This document shows, in pieces, positions 11,134 through 22,154 of a DNA stretch of 64,000 nt. The stretch is from Nothopassalora personata. Its lineage: Eukaryota; Ascomycota; Dothideomycetes; Mycosphaerellales; Mycosphaerellaceae. The DNA lies in the NCBI GenBank assembly GCA_033816765.1, contig CM066287.1, positions 6,696,001 through 6,760,000 on the forward strand, written 5' to 3'. Each line of letters opens with the position of its first letter. Position 1 is the first letter of the stretch. Under the pieces are notes generated by a model. The model ran no database searches. It was not told the DNA's origin and worked only from the letters and a program-made list of their open reading frames with translations. The translations under genes were made by a program, and so were the position numbers.

Positions 11134-11652
11134 TCACAGTTTTGGTTCTGGCCATTGGCCCTCGGTCACTACTGTCATAACGCCTGTTCGTACTTTACTT
11201 GTCGTCTTCTGGTCGGATGTCAACACTGCTCTGGATCTATACACTTGGGATGTCATGGGTGTCTTCGCACAGCCCACACATACCTTGAGCTCTTTGTGCG
11301 CAGAGCACTCCTTGTCGTAAAAGTCATGGTCTTTATGATCCTTGAAGATGGACTGAGACACAATCGTGTAGCCCTCGCTGAGGGGCGATGAGGTGTTTAG
11401 GATCCGCCTCGCAACATTAGAGACAATATAAGGTTGACCATCCTATGCAAAGTTCGTCAGTGTGTGCTCATCATCCATGGAGAAATCCTGTCATCTCCCT
11501 CCTACGTGTGTGGCAAGAGATCTAAGATGAGGACCCACCTTCAGGGCATTCCTTCTCAGCGTTTCGTACTCCTTGAGGACGGCATCGATGTCTTCCTCTT
11601 TTGGCACCTTGAAGAAGGTGAGCCGCTTTACGTAGGCATCGCCTCCTGCCAT
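11134..11652 (-). CDS. Stress-responsive A/B barrel (Dabb) domain protein
   Basis: Three exons on the - strand (11652-11539, 11442-11284, 11208-11134) join in phase to give 115 residues. The order VKRLTFFKVPKEEDIDAVL, then DGQPYI, then HDFYDKECSAHKELK, then TGVMTVVTE is that of the dimeric alpha-beta barrel (Dabb) family. These are small proteins of about 100-115 residues that act as stress proteins or, in some cases, as polyketide-type cyclases. Introns are 96 and 75 bp. It lies next to the P450 and is transcribed in the same direction, so a shared metabolic role is possible. No polyketide synthase or other core enzyme is present in the window, so a biosynthetic cluster is not supported. Confidence 0.75.
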
Positions 11653-12667
11653 GGCGGAGTATAACCTGATGTTGGAGGCAGGCGTAGCAGCACGCAGGAA
11701 GCCGACATGTCGGGCCAACATGATGCGGGGAGCCTTTTCGTGATACCAAAAAATGGTACGTGAATACCTGAAGTAGAGCTTCTCCGCTGTCATCCGTGCA
11801 TGTACCTTGTTCGCGTTCCTGCTTGCGAACCAGGTACAGCCGAGCAGCTCGGAAATGCGTTCCATGCGGACAACGTCCTTCGCGCGCAAAATTCGGGCGA
11901 TCATCCTCTAATGGGCTGAACAGCACCATAACATAGGGTTTTGGCATACTCGTGCGACGCCCGTCAGGCCTCACAATGCGATATGTGTGCTTCAGGAACG
12001 TTTTTCGCACCCACTGGATCAGCCTAAATGGGCACACTAGCAAATGTGGGGAAGTAGATTAAGTCTTACTGAGTTCGAGGAAGATGGCAGGAGACTTCTT
12101 CCAAACATCACAACAAGGCGGCTTACTCACCGCTCGCAGACAGCCAAGCCTCTACGACACAACGTCCGGCATATCGAGTGTCCGCGATGTGTCAGCTGAG
12201 AAGTGGTCAAGATCTCGGTACAGTGAGAGTCGCTTGGCATGGAGGTTTCTGCGAAGAGTCGTGGTCGCAGCTGGTCCTGGTAGATCCGCAAAGTAATGCC
12301 CCAGCAACTAACTACTTCTTTGGGCTATCTACAAGCAAACCCTGAGCGATAGATCGAAACAAGTGCTGTCATGTACGACACGTGCTAGGTCTGCCGTTGT
12401 CAGATTGACAAATTCAAAATGCAATCAAGAGCACATCCTCGGCCTTCCACCAGACTCTTCAAACAGTCGGCGTTGAGCTCTGCGCGAGGCAGGCAAGTAT
12501 CGCAAGTGCCAACAAGCTCTTCCATGTGGTCGGCAGATGTTGGTTTCGAAGAAGTAGATATATAATGTCCACGATCGTCCACCATGTCCATCTTCATCCT
12601 GCTCTAAATCCCACAAGGCGTTCACAAGTACCAACACCTCCACCCACGTACACTCGCTCAAGCCATC
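11653..12667. other. Intergenic, coding-like fragments only
   Basis: The - strand keeps open frames at 11653-12043 (for example KTFLKHTYRIVRPDGRR near 12000), but I could not join them into a gene or recognise a family. The + strand ORF at 12084-12296 is also unsupported. A TATA-like box at 12559-12565 belongs to the downstream secreted-protein gene. Confidence 0.4.
12559..12565 (+). promoter_or_regulatory. TATA-like box upstream of 12668 gene
   Basis: TATATAA about 100 bases upstream of the ATG at 12668, the only strong TATA-like sequence in this upstream region. Confidence 0.4.
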
Positions 12668-13213
12668 ATGCATTACCCCACGAAGACTGCAATCGCCTTG
12701 TTGGCAGCGACCTGGGTCCCATCTGCTTTTGGCTGCATCTACTTCAACGCCACCCTCACCCAAGGCGCGCAAAATGCCGCCAACGCAGAAGACGCCGTGC
12801 ACATCAAGAACCAACAGAAATCCGGTCAGAACCTAGGCGACTACCGCCTGACAGCCACGCTTTGGGATGACAGGAACAACGACAACGTCGTCGACGCACT
12901 GAAGGACAACTTTTGCGACGGCAAGGACCTCAAGCCCTACGCTGCGAACACCTGGACCGTACCATGTGACGCCAACAAGAATCAGGTCGAGCTCGACATT
13001 AATTGGAACCCAGACATCACTGAGAACGGCGTCCTCATTGATGTCTACAAATACAACAACCCGCGCGCTGAGGCTTTGAACGGCAACGACCCAGACAAGG
13101 ACCTTGTTTTCACTTTTAACGCCGCGGGCAAGGACGCGAGTGGAACATACTTCGAGACGACTGTCTTCTGCAACAACTGCAAGGACTCGAATGGGGTGAT
13201 TGTGAAGTGTTAA
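12668..13213 (+). CDS. Small secreted six-cysteine protein
   Basis: Intronless, 181 residues. Residues 1-22 form a signal peptide (hydrophobic ALLAATWVPSAFG, cleavage before Cys23). The mature 159 residues are hydrophilic and Asn/Asp-rich, with six cysteines at 23, 83, 100, 168, 171 and 181; the first is the likely mature N-terminus and the last is the C-terminal residue. That allows three disulfides. I recognise no named domain. Size, signal peptide, even cysteine number and position near the repeat island fit an effector or surface-protein candidate, but that function is inference. The start is the only ATG that gives a signal peptide. Confidence 0.75.
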   Translation: MHYPTKTAIALLAATWVPSAFGCIYFNATLTQGAQNAANAEDAVHIKNQQKSGQNLGDYRLTATLWDDRNNDNVVDALKDNFCDGKDLKPYAANTWTVPCDANKNQVELDINWNPDITENGVLIDVYKYNNPRAEALNGNDPDKDLVFTFNAAGKDASGTYFETTVFCNNCKDSNGVIVKC

Positions 13214-14459
13214 GCTTCGCGTCTGAGCGGATGGGTCGCCTGACATGTTGAGCAGCTTGATGCGGTCAGCAGCTACCGCGCAGATGTTGTACGCAGTTCG
13301 AGAACAGTAGTATATGACCTACAAAACATCATGTCTTCCATGCGCATGAGGCGAACGTGCTCACAACGTGGTCGCCTCGTGATCCCGTCCCGACCATGCA
13401 CGAAAGTTCGGCTATTCGGAACTGTCGAGCAGGGTCCGTCCATGTCGATGTTTTCCTTGAATGGTTCTGGACCCGCATCGTCCAGTCCCTTGGCGACGGC
13501 ATCCTGGTAATAGGACAGAAGCTGTGCCTGGTTCCTGCCTCAACATTAAATCGTGCTTTTCCGCTGAAAAGTATCGTCCAGGGTTCTTGTAATCCTGACT
13601 GTTTTGCCATCTTCAAAGCCCAAAGGTGTTGGCAGGACGCAGATTGCTATGTATGTACAAGCAATAACTACATGGCGAAGAGCGCAGAGTACATCATCAC
13701 GGATCCTCCCATACGCGATGCTGATGGAATTGGCGTTATGTTGACGGCTTGTTGTGAAGAGCACAGACAGAAAAGTTACAATCTTGGTTGTGTTTTTGTT
13801 GTTAGAGCGTTGGTAGGTCGAGGATTTGAGCTCGTGGCTTCTTGCTGGTACTGGCGGTTGCGACCATGGCGAAGTGCTTGGTTCTGGTATCGAGTTGAAC
13901 TGTGCTGTTGTGGTGGCGGATGTTGATTACAAAAAGTTATCGGAATGTGCACGCGTCAGGAGGCTACAGTTTTCCGAGCTGGGTGAACGGTGTCTGAAGC
14001 ATGGTGCAAGAGAATCCCAGCGAGTAGAAAGATCCTGTAGTCAAGAAATGTGGCGCACGGCCCAAAAGAGCTTCGCCTTTGACCGCTCTCATTCACTTGC
14101 CAAGTTGCCAGCTGATCCAATGCCGCGACTGCCTGCGCACACGATGTTCACGTGCCATTTCTTGGACCGGATTTGTGAAATATTCTCGCCTAGTGTCTGC
14201 TCTTCGAGCCTACAGACATGGGCAAAAAGCCCAGATGCGGGCACGACGACGCACTTACAAATGCTGCGCTCTTGTCCCCTCCTGCAAGGCTCGGACTCAT
14301 CTTCACATGCACCTAGAAAGAGCTATTGGCCGAAGATTCATCTGTCTTCTAGGCGCTTCAGACAGCATGATCAGCGGATAACTGGTAGTATCTCCTTAGC
14401 CAAGCTACGACCAGGTCTCATACCAGAACCCAATGACCTTTTCAAGGAAAGGATGTGCG
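13214..14459. other. No gene confidently recognised
   Basis: Both strands have mid-length ORFs (13357-13926 + and 13826-14521 + are the longest) without domains. On the - strand at about 13540-13260 there is a stretch with coding-like codon use (AQLLSYYQDAVAKGLDD near 13537-13487), but I could not build a full gene around it. Confidence 0.4.
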
Positions 14460-15660
14460 TCAATTCTCGTCCTGTTCCATCTTCACGTACAGCTCCCTTG
14501 CCTCCTGGCCGTCCACGGTAAGCTGCGCACGTTTGGACCTCATACACACTTCACCTAGGCTCACGCCTTCGCGACGCTTGTAGTTGTTGCTTAGACACAT
14601 AGTCTTCAGGCGGGGCATGCAGCTCAGCAGCTTGATCAACTCCACACAAACGTGGCCGCCTCCCATGACACCCATGTATTGCAACGGGCTTGTAGTAAGG
14701 CTGTGCGTACATTCCTTGAGTGTCTGAGCGAGAACATCCTTCGACGCGATGATGCAGCCTAGTCGGAGCTCGACAAGCAAGATAATTTGGCCGTTGCAAA
14801 GGTCGTTGAGCACAAGCGAGTCAGAGATGTACCGATAAGAATCTCTGCACTTGGGTTTCCCACCATGAGACGGAACTCTTGTAGGTTCTCTGCATGTTGG
14901 AGGATCTCGGTCATGACTTGCCAGTGCTGCTGGTTCCAGGTAGTCTGAAGGTCGGCATCGTGCACCGGAGACGTGACGTACGAGAACCCTCGCAGATCCC
15001 GTATAGTATCGTGAAAAGCTCCTTCCTGTGGGAAGGGGGCGACCTTGAGCGCAAGGTCGTCCACCAAGTGAAGACCGCCCACTTTGCAACCTGGACGGAG
15101 TGCAATCTGGATGATTTATTTTTTGATATACATCGTCCTCTGACTGCATATCGATGACAATTGGGCACTTCTGGTTGAGCCCCACCTTCTCGATGATGTC
15201 TCCCAATTGTGTCTCGCACTCAATCGAAAGGGCTTCGATTTTGCAGGCGTGCTGGTGCTGCTGATCCATCTCGTAGCTGGATGACCACTTGATCCGCGCT
15301 TGCTCATAGTCTTCGCCTTTCTCAGGAGCAATGGCCGCCGTGGCCCGCGAGTCCCTAGCAGACAGCGTGATAGCGACTGTGCGCACTTGAATCGCCAGGT
15401 GTGGAGTGCTCAGGATTATTTTGAGCCGAGCAAGTCTTGCAGAATCCGACATGAAGCCTTCCAGATACGAGAAGTACTCTTCCGCAAAGATGTTCAGATT
15501 TATAGACTCGAAGGTCTTGCAAGTGAGGCGCATCTCCGAGTATGCTGCTGCAGGGGAGGTAGCTTGCGATGTTCTGCAGTAGTTCCGTGGGTAGATCGAG
15601 CATTCTGGTCTTCTCCTTCTGTCCCTCCTGCGGTGTTTCCTTCTCCAGCACAAATACCAT
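14460..15660 (-). CDS. F-box protein with one apparent frameshift
   Basis: The N-terminus contains a clear F-box start (LDLPTELLQNIASYL), the Skp1-binding motif of SCF ubiquitin-ligase adaptors. Near 15535-15540 the frame slips by one base: the F-box continues as MRLTCKTFESINLNIF in the next frame with no room for an intron. Beyond that, introns at 15107-15158 (52 bp) and 14759-14832 (74 bp) keep a continuous frame to the TGA at 14460-14462. The tail has leucine-rich, LRR-like segments (LKECTHSL, LIKLLSCMPRLKTMCLSNN). Donor GTCATC of the first intron is weak. The ATG at 15660 is only 9 bases beyond the Use1 stop; the next Met (15603, MLDLPTE) is an equally good start. It is either a young pseudogene or carries a one-base sequence error. 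Confidence 0.55.
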
Positions 15661-15669
15661 CTGCCCACC

Positions 15670-16536
15670 TCAAAATCTAATCTTCGGCCCCACAAACACC
15701 AAAAGAAAGCACGCTACCCAAAGCCCAAAAATCATAGCATAAAGCTTCATCCTCCCAATCCATCCCTGCCCCTCACTCATCCTTCTCAAAACCCCCATCT
15801 TACTTTGCGCCGCCTCCATACTCTGCTGTCCCTTATCCAGCGCCCCTTCCGCCCTCTTCGTAACCTCCTTATCCGCCTCTAGACTCGCTCCAAACTGTAA
15901 TGAGCTCTCTTTCAGCGCTCGGGCTAAGCCTAAGAGCCCGTTTGTGAGCGCCTCTTGCTCGGTGCGGTTGTGGGACATGAGAGACTCTGTCTGTTGCATT
16001 GAGGAGTTTTCGGTGGTTTCTTTTGACTTGCCGGCGAAGAGTTGTTCGCGAGCGGTGGTTGAGGCGACGGTGCGGTTGTCGGTTGCTCCAAGGGCGGGTT
16101 TGCGGGAGCGGAGTTCTGCTCGTTGTGTTCCGTCGATTCGGGGTTCTTGCGGTGTACCAGATTCGAGGCCTGCTTCTGTGTCCTTTCGTTTGGGGTCGTA
16201 GGCGTTGAGGATGTTCTCGTCTTCATCGTCGTCTTCGTCGTCGTCCGACTCTAAAGCTGCGTCGTTGATTTCTCGTAGTCGTGTGTTGAGTCGCTTGATC
16301 AAATCGCGTTTTGTTTGAAGTTCTGCTTGCATCTGCTGGCGTTGCGTTTGTCCTCGGACTGTCGCGAATTGCTTCTCGAGCGTCAAAAGCATAGCGCGTG
16401 CATGTTCGATGTTGGCGCCGACGCGACTTCGTTCGTACTGCGAGTGTTGTAGATGTGGATCGCCGTTGGCTGTGAGTAAAGTGTGCTCGAGGCGTGCGAG
16501 GAGGCGATTGAGCTGGATTGGCGTCGCTGAAGCCAT
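15670..16536 (-). CDS. use1: Use1-like SNARE protein
   Basis: Intronless, 288 residues. It has an N-terminal helical region, an acidic run at residues 98-108, a low-complexity linker, then a SNARE-like heptad region (about 195-262) and a C-terminal tail anchor (about 265-288, MIFGLWVACFLLVFVG) followed by only a few residues. This is the architecture of Use1, the ER SNARE that works with Sec20 and Ufe1 in Golgi-to-ER retrograde fusion. The longer ORF upstream (from 16656) adds 40 residues with no conservation signal I can recognise, so I take the ATG in MASATPIQLN. Epsilon-COP, encoded at 38071-38967, acts on the same retrograde route. Confidence 0.75.
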   Translation of the reverse strand: MASATPIQLNRLLARLEHTLLTANGDPHLQHSQYERSRVGANIEHARAMLLTLEKQFATVRGQTQRQQMQAELQTKRDLIKRLNTRLREINDAALESDDDEDDDEDENILNAYDPKRKDTEAGLESGTPQEPRIDGTQRAELRSRKPALGATDNRTVASTTAREQLFAGKSKETTENSSMQQTESLMSHNRTEQEALTNGLLGLARALKESSLQFGASLEADKEVTKRAEGALDKGQQSMEAAQSKMGVLRRMSEGQGWIGRMKLYAMIFGLWVACFLLVFVGPKIRF

Positions 16537-16906
16537 CGTAGTGTGTACACGTATCGTTGTGTATCGCTGTGAGTCTAGCAAGAGCTTCGATATGTGACGT
16601 CGCGACACCAGTGCTGTGGACCAGGGTCGGCACAACTCCGAGCTCCACTTTTTCAACGTGGCAGGAGGCCGATGAATTCTTCAATATGGATAAGTAGGAG
16701 TGAAAGGAAGAGAACAATCTGCGAGGTGATAGTGGTATTAATATAATGCTGCTGTAGCTTCGGTTGGCTACACACGCCTACATGACCTCCAAGAGGTGTT
16801 CTGTTGTCCACATCATCAAGCCCCCCGTACTCCCCACTGCTACTCCTCTACAGCGTCAAGCGCTCCGCGGTACTGCAATGCTCGGGGCGCTACATTGTTC
16901 TAGGCA
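16537..16906. other. Intergenic, nothing recognised
   Basis: Between Use1 (5' end) and Sec10 (3' end), both on the - strand. It should contain the Use1 promoter and the Sec10 terminator; no distinct motif stands out. Confidence 0.5.
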
Positions 16907-19552
16907 TTACAATGCGTTCAGAACAGCCTGCACCCCCACACTATTACTATCCTCCCTGCGCAGAACATAAGGCCTCAAATCCGCCTTCTCCACACCCGGC
17001 AGTCCACCCGCTCCAGACCCAAGATTCCTCAGACGATCCCGCAAAGCCTCTGGGCCGATAACGAAGAGGTTCGCAATCTCTGTCATCACCTCAAGACTGG
17101 GTTCGAATGATGGAGGTAATTCCCATGTCTTCAGGAGCTCAATATACTTCGTGATGTCCTTCGATACCACGAGCGCTCCGGTGAGTGAGACCTGGTACGA
17201 TTTGAAGTGTTGGAGAAGAAGCGCTCGTAGACCGATGGCGAGCTCGAGGGAGAAGGATTCGAGGACGCGTCCGGAGAGAGCGACTTTTGCGCGGGACTGG
17301 AGGCGGTCAAGGAAGGTGAAGATGGCTTGACATGTTGATGTCTGCAGCTGATCGAGCTGGAGGGTGTGCTCGTCCTTGGGCTTGAAGTCTGCCTTCTTCT
17401 GGCTGGAGAGGAGCTTCGCGACCCAGGCAAGAGCGGCGTCGATCGTCTTCTGGAGGACAGTGTCGACTTTGCCCTCCATGCGGTCAACGAAGTTGTTCGT
17501 CTGTTTCTCTAGATCTCGTCGAATTGTCAGATTGCTGGCTGCTAGTGGAAGCAAGAGCATTTGAATAGTTGTGAGCATGAAATGCAGCACGCTGACCGCG
17601 CTTCGGAGGTCTGTGATGTAGCTCAGGTCCGGCTCCGTCTTCGTGTTGGACTCAGCAGCTGTCGCAGAATCGATAGCTGCATCAAGTGCAGTCTCGAGGT
17701 AGACCTCGCCCATGTACGAGATCAGGAGATTCAGCAACTCTCGTATTTCCTTTGGTGTTTCGCTACCGCCACCTGCTAGTTCAAGGCCTCGTCCAACACC
17801 TTCTGCAAGCCATTTCAGCATACGTTTTGTGAAGGACAAGCTCAGTTGGCCATCTTCATCTGTCACGTCGACCTCGTTGACACTAGCATGGTCTTTGGTG
17901 TTATGCAGACCAGCAATTCGCAATAGCATTTGCTTCTGGCCGGCTTGCAAGTCTGTGCTGTCCAGGCGCTCCACATAAGCGTCTCGTGCACTGCTGATGA
18001 ACTCTTTGCTACGTGCCGAGATCGCTCCCAGGTATGTGTGTGTCTGTGTCTTGACGTTTCGCCTTCGCGAGTGATACAATGTGAACTTGAATAGTAGACC
18101 TTCGAACAGTTCTCCAAGATTTCGCTTCTCTCTTTCGATATAGCTAGTTCCAGTAAAGTATGGCACAAAGAGCTCATCCAGTTGTTGGTCCAGCACCGAG
18201 GCTGTCGTTAAAGACGCCGGCTCTGGATGTTCTGTCAGACCATGTGATTTGAAGTCCTCAACAAGTGCTGCAATATATGATCTTGACGACTGCAGTGATC
18301 GCAGAAAGGCGAGCGAAGATATGCTGTCCGCTTTTTCAAGCACCATCTCCAACCGCTGTTGTATGGACTGCTGGAAAACACGCTGTATAAAGCGTGCCAG
18401 CACATCCTCAAAGTAAGGAAATGCACGCTTGATGATGAAGCTCTCCTCCTGTACAACGACCCGAACCTCATCGACCAGCGATTGTAGACTGGGTTCCACA
18501 CCCGGTGGCTCTGTATCGGGATCTGCCTGGCGGTCAAGAGATTCGTTGTCCATGGTCAGCTCATCTGTCACAAGCTGTGATCTGTCGATGAAGAACTGAT
18601 GCTGGTTGACGAAGAGCGATATGACTGAGTTGCCTTCACCAAAGTCCTGCAACGCGACGGCGCATTCTCGCATGCCGTCAAAGTTCTGTCGCCGGTAGAA
18701 CTCATCGAACGATATCAGGAGGTCCTTCTCCAGCATTTCCAAGAACTTCTCGATAATCTCTCGCGGCTGCTTGCCACCCTTGTTCCTTCGCAAGGTCCCG
18801 TGAGGCGAGTCTGTTTCGTCGCCGTTGCTGCCGTTCACTCCATTCCCAAAGTGTACCCCGCCATTCGTCTTTGGTGAATGATCAGCTCCGCCGTCCAATC
18901 TTTGGGATATCTTCAGCAGCTGTCGTGCGATATGAGCGCATCTGACTTTCCCCTCACCGCCGCCCATCTTCCTCACGTCGTCCAGAGTCGACAGGTCTCC
19001 TCGTTCACTGACCTCCAGCCAGCACTGTAGTATGAACTTGGCATCTTGGGCTCGTTGTCGCTGTCTGTCCAGCTCTTCTAATCGTTCGCCTATTCGCATC
19101 GCAGCATTGCCGCCCTGGTCGCCATCTCCATCCAATGCACTCTCTAGCCGGTGGAAGGAGCCAATTGCGCGCTCCAGCTCGCGCTCTCGGCCCTTGATGT
19201 TCGCATTGTGCTGGGCCTCTGACTTCCTCACGCCGTTCGTGAGCTCGTTCTCGCGCTCCTGCAGGTCTTCGCTGAGGGTCTTGAGCCTGCTCAGCGCGTG
19301 CTCGAACGTCCGGATCAGTGGTTTGGGGTCGAATGCCTGGCTGGACTGCGCGTTGGGTCCGGAGGTTGGTGCAGATCGGCGACCAGATCCGCCAGTCTCG
19401 GATAGTGATTCGACGAAGTCTTTGACGATGAAGTCCTTGCTACTGAAGCTCTCAAGGGTGAAGACGTGGTTGTGCAGCCCGCGAACGGACTGCAACGTCG
19501 CAGGTCGCGAGGACAGGATGGACGCAGTGTCTGGGCTGCCTACGCGCGCCAT
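16907..19552 (-). CDS. sec10: Exocyst complex component Sec10
   Basis: Intronless, 881 residues, the usual length for fungal Sec10. The exocyst tethers secretory vesicles to the plasma membrane at sites of polarised growth; Sec10 bridges to Sec15. Supporting features are the N-terminal segment FTLESFSSKDFIVKDFVESL, a coiled-coil region around residues 85-165, and the CATCHR-type helical body (for example LVDEVRVVVQEESFIIKRAFPYFEDVLARF is readable in parts, near 18400-18490). There is a low-complexity insertion around residues 215-250 (NGVNGSNGDETDSPHG), variable among fungi. The start is the first ATG in the frame. Confidence 0.88.
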   Translation of the reverse strand: MARVGSPDTASILSSRPATLQSVRGLHNHVFTLESFSSKDFIVKDFVESLSETGGSGRRSAPTSGPNAQSSQAFDPKPLIRTFEHALSRLKTLSEDLQERENELTNGVRKSEAQHNANIKGRERELERAIGSFHRLESALDGDGDQGGNAAMRIGERLEELDRQRQRAQDAKFILQCWLEVSERGDLSTLDDVRKMGGGEGKVRCAHIARQLLKISQRLDGGADHSPKTNGGVHFGNGVNGSNGDETDSPHGTLRRNKGGKQPREIIEKFLEMLEKDLLISFDEFYRRQNFDGMRECAVALQDFGEGNSVISLFVNQHQFFIDRSQLVTDELTMDNESLDRQADPDTEPPGVEPSLQSLVDEVRVVVQEESFIIKRAFPYFEDVLARFIQRVFQQSIQQRLEMVLEKADSISSLAFLRSLQSSRSYIAALVEDFKSHGLTEHPEPASLTTASVLDQQLDELFVPYFTGTSYIEREKRNLGELFEGLLFKFTLYHSRRRNVKTQTHTYLGAISARSKEFISSARDAYVERLDSTDLQAGQKQMLLRIAGLHNTKDHASVNEVDVTDEDGQLSLSFTKRMLKWLAEGVGRGLELAGGGSETPKEIRELLNLLISYMGEVYLETALDAAIDSATAAESNTKTEPDLSYITDLRSAVSVLHFMLTTIQMLLLPLAASNLTIRRDLEKQTNNFVDRMEGKVDTVLQKTIDAALAWVAKLLSSQKKADFKPKDEHTLQLDQLQTSTCQAIFTFLDRLQSRAKVALSGRVLESFSLELAIGLRALLLQHFKSYQVSLTGALVVSKDITKYIELLKTWELPPSFEPSLEVMTEIANLFVIGPEALRDRLRNLGSGAGGLPGVEKADLRPYVLRREDSNSVGVQAVLNAL

Positions 19553-20410
19553 TGCACTCGCCTCACCTCACGCACAGTATCTCATCATCAGCAGCGTTGA
19601 CACGGCAATCCATTCTCTGAGACGCGACGTCTCCGGCAGGGTGTGTAAAGTGTACAGCTTGTAATGCTGGCTGGGTAGATGCCCATATCTCCGCACAGTC
19701 TAATCAAAAGCCAACTGTTGTCCAGGTGACCCAAATAAAGATTTGATGAGCGACGGACGACCGCCAAGGATGTTTGCGCAACGCGCGCAACAACTCGTAA
19801 TACAGTAGCCTGCCTCCCTAGTGAAATACCGACTTGTGGAACATATTTTTGCTATTTTGAGTTGTTGCGCAAATTTCCTTCACGGTTGTCGTATTGCGCA
19901 CTACAGATGCCTCAGTTTAGTAAAAGTGTGGTGTCAGGTAAGACCGTGCAGCAGATGGGGAAAAGTTGTAGGGAAGCTCGACAATAATGCTTACTGCAAC
20001 CCCTGCAAGGCCACCTCAAAGCGGACAAACTTGCGTTCTCAATATGAATGCCCAGGTGGGATTTGTTTGAGATTTAATGCGCAGCTAGGGGGAAACCGGC
20101 GAACTGGTATCTCCTACACCTGATGCATCGTGCATATCGTCAGCACTCGAGGCACACGTTGCAGATACAGTACAAGATGGTATCCGAGATATGGCTGGAG
20201 CTTCGTCGGCAATCAAGGCGTGGCGCAATTGCAAGCTTCTGAGGCAGGGAAGATGGTGCCACGGAGGAGTTCGCAGTGTCACCTTCCTATTTCGACTCGT
20301 ACCCGTGACAGACCATCATCAGCGATTCTGGCATAAGACGTGCATGCCCTCGCGAACACTGATAAGTGTGCATTGTTGTAAGCTGGTCACGTACCACACT
20401 CCTCCCAACC
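19553..20410. promoter_or_regulatory. Divergent intergenic, Sec10 / S28 peptidase
   Basis: About 860 bases between the two divergent starts (Sec10 on -, peptidase on +). No gene seen. It must hold both promoters; no TATA box or other strong motif was recognised. Confidence 0.5.
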
Positions 20411-22154
20411 ATGGCGCCGATATTACATTGGTTGGCTGGGGCCGCGGTGGCAGTATCCGCATTTGATATTCGACTAGGAGAGAAACGCAGCATACATCTG
20501 GCACGGGAAGAGGTGAGTTCGTTCTACTGAACACATGAGTCGATCACACAAGTACACTTCACTGACTGATGAACATATCTAGGCCGAGCACAAACGCACT
20601 GCCAAGGCACTTGAGAAGCGCACGGATTTGCCTTCATTGATTAAGCTTTACCCCGAGCATGTCCTAGAAGTACCTGTCGACCATTTCCACAACGAGACCA
20701 AGTATGAGCCACACAACGATACTACTTTCAAACTTCGCTACTGGTTCGACGCTCAGCACTACCAACCAGGCGGCCCAGTCTTCGTCTTGCAAGCTGGAGA
20801 GGCCGCTGGCACGGAGAGACTTTCCTTCCTACAGAAAGGTATCGTCTCGCAGATCACAAACGCAACAAACGGCCTTGGTGTCATCTTGGAACACCGATAC
20901 TATGGCAATTCGTTTCCAGTCAACAACCTGACCACCAAGAACCTGCGCTTCTTGACCACGGAACAAGCCCTGGCCGACATGGCTTACTTCGCGCAGCACG
21001 TTCAGTTCCCTGGTGTTAAAGGCAACCTGACAAGCGGCAACGTTCCCTGGATTGCCTATGGTGGTTCGTACGCTGGCGCCTTTGTCGCATTCCTGCGCAA
21101 GCAGTACCCCGATGTGTACTGGGGAGCAATCTCCAGCTCTGGTGTCACCGAGGCTATCTGGGACTATTGGCAGTATTGGCAACCAATCATTGAGCACGCC
21201 CCACAGAACTGTATTGCAACTCAGCGGGCTCTGATTAAGGTCGTGGACGGCATCCTGATAGGACAGAACCGCACTGATCTGACCACACAGCTCAAGGGAG
21301 CATTCGGTGTGGCGGGTCTTAAGCATGACACTGACTTCGCCAACTACCTGGTCAATTCCATCACGACTTGGCAGTCTCTGAACTGGGACCCCGAGGTGTC
21401 CAGCGATGCTTTCTACCAGTACTGCGATAAGATCACCGCCTCGCAAGCTCTGTATCCTAACCTGGAGTCCAGGCGCCAGAACGTCAGCCATCTGATACAG
21501 GAGAGCGGAGCAGGCACAAACAAGTCTCTTGAGACCGCCATGCTAAACATGATCGGCTACTTCAACGCGTCCATCAACTCTGCCTGTGATGCAAGCGCAG
21601 AAGCATGCTATGGTCGCCACGATCAATCCTACTACGACCTCACGGGCGTCGAAGAAGCCAGCTACAAATCCTGGCCATATCAATACTGCACCGAATGGGG
21701 GTTCCTCCAAACCGGCAACACACCCGCAGAATACGGCGATCCCATCGTCTCCCGGCTACTCACCGCCGAGGACCAAAGCTACATCTGCCGTGCAGCATTC
21801 AACATCACAGGCCCAGCAGATACCTCAATAGTCAACAAGTACGGAGGTTACAACATTTCCTACCCACGCCTGGCGATTATTGATGGTGACTGGGACCCCT
21901 GGAAGCCGGCTACTCCTCATGCTTTCGAGTTTGGCGCGAAGGACAGGGAGAGCACTACGTCAGAGCCTTTCATCTTGATTTCCGAGGCGGTGCATCATTG
22001 GGACGAGAATGGATTGCTGCCGAATGAGACTACTGCCACTTTGCCGCCGCAACGGATCAAGGATGTGAAGTCGAAGGAGTTGCAAGCTGTACAGGAGTGG
22101 CTGTCGGAGTGGAAGCAGAAGGAGGCGAGGAAGAGGCGGTCGGAGGCTTTGTAG
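20411..22154 (+). CDS. Serine carboxypeptidase S28 family protease
   Basis: Two exons (20411-20512, 20583-22154) give 557 residues. Exon 1 encodes a signal peptide (MAPILHWLAGAAVAVSA); the 70-bp intron has GTGAGT and a CTGAC branch-like site. The catalytic triad is visible: Ser196 in GGSYAG, Asp472 in DPW of GDWDPW, and His505/506 in AVHHWDENG. The family (lysosomal Pro-X carboxypeptidase and fungal prolyl endoproteases) cleaves after proline, works at acid pH and is secreted or vacuolar. Many N-glycosylation sequons (NET, NDT, NLT, NRT, NVS, NIS) agree with secretion. The basic C-terminal tail (KQKEARKRRSEAL) is unusual but not disabling. Confidence 0.88.

Noticed and set aside
13826..14521. 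231-codon ORF on the + strand
   Set aside because: No domain, coding bias or splice structure; it overlaps the 3' end of the F-box gene.
14460..15695. 411-codon single frame as one protein
   Set aside because: It ignores the F-box start and runs through two introns; the middle and the first 50 residues are not protein-like.
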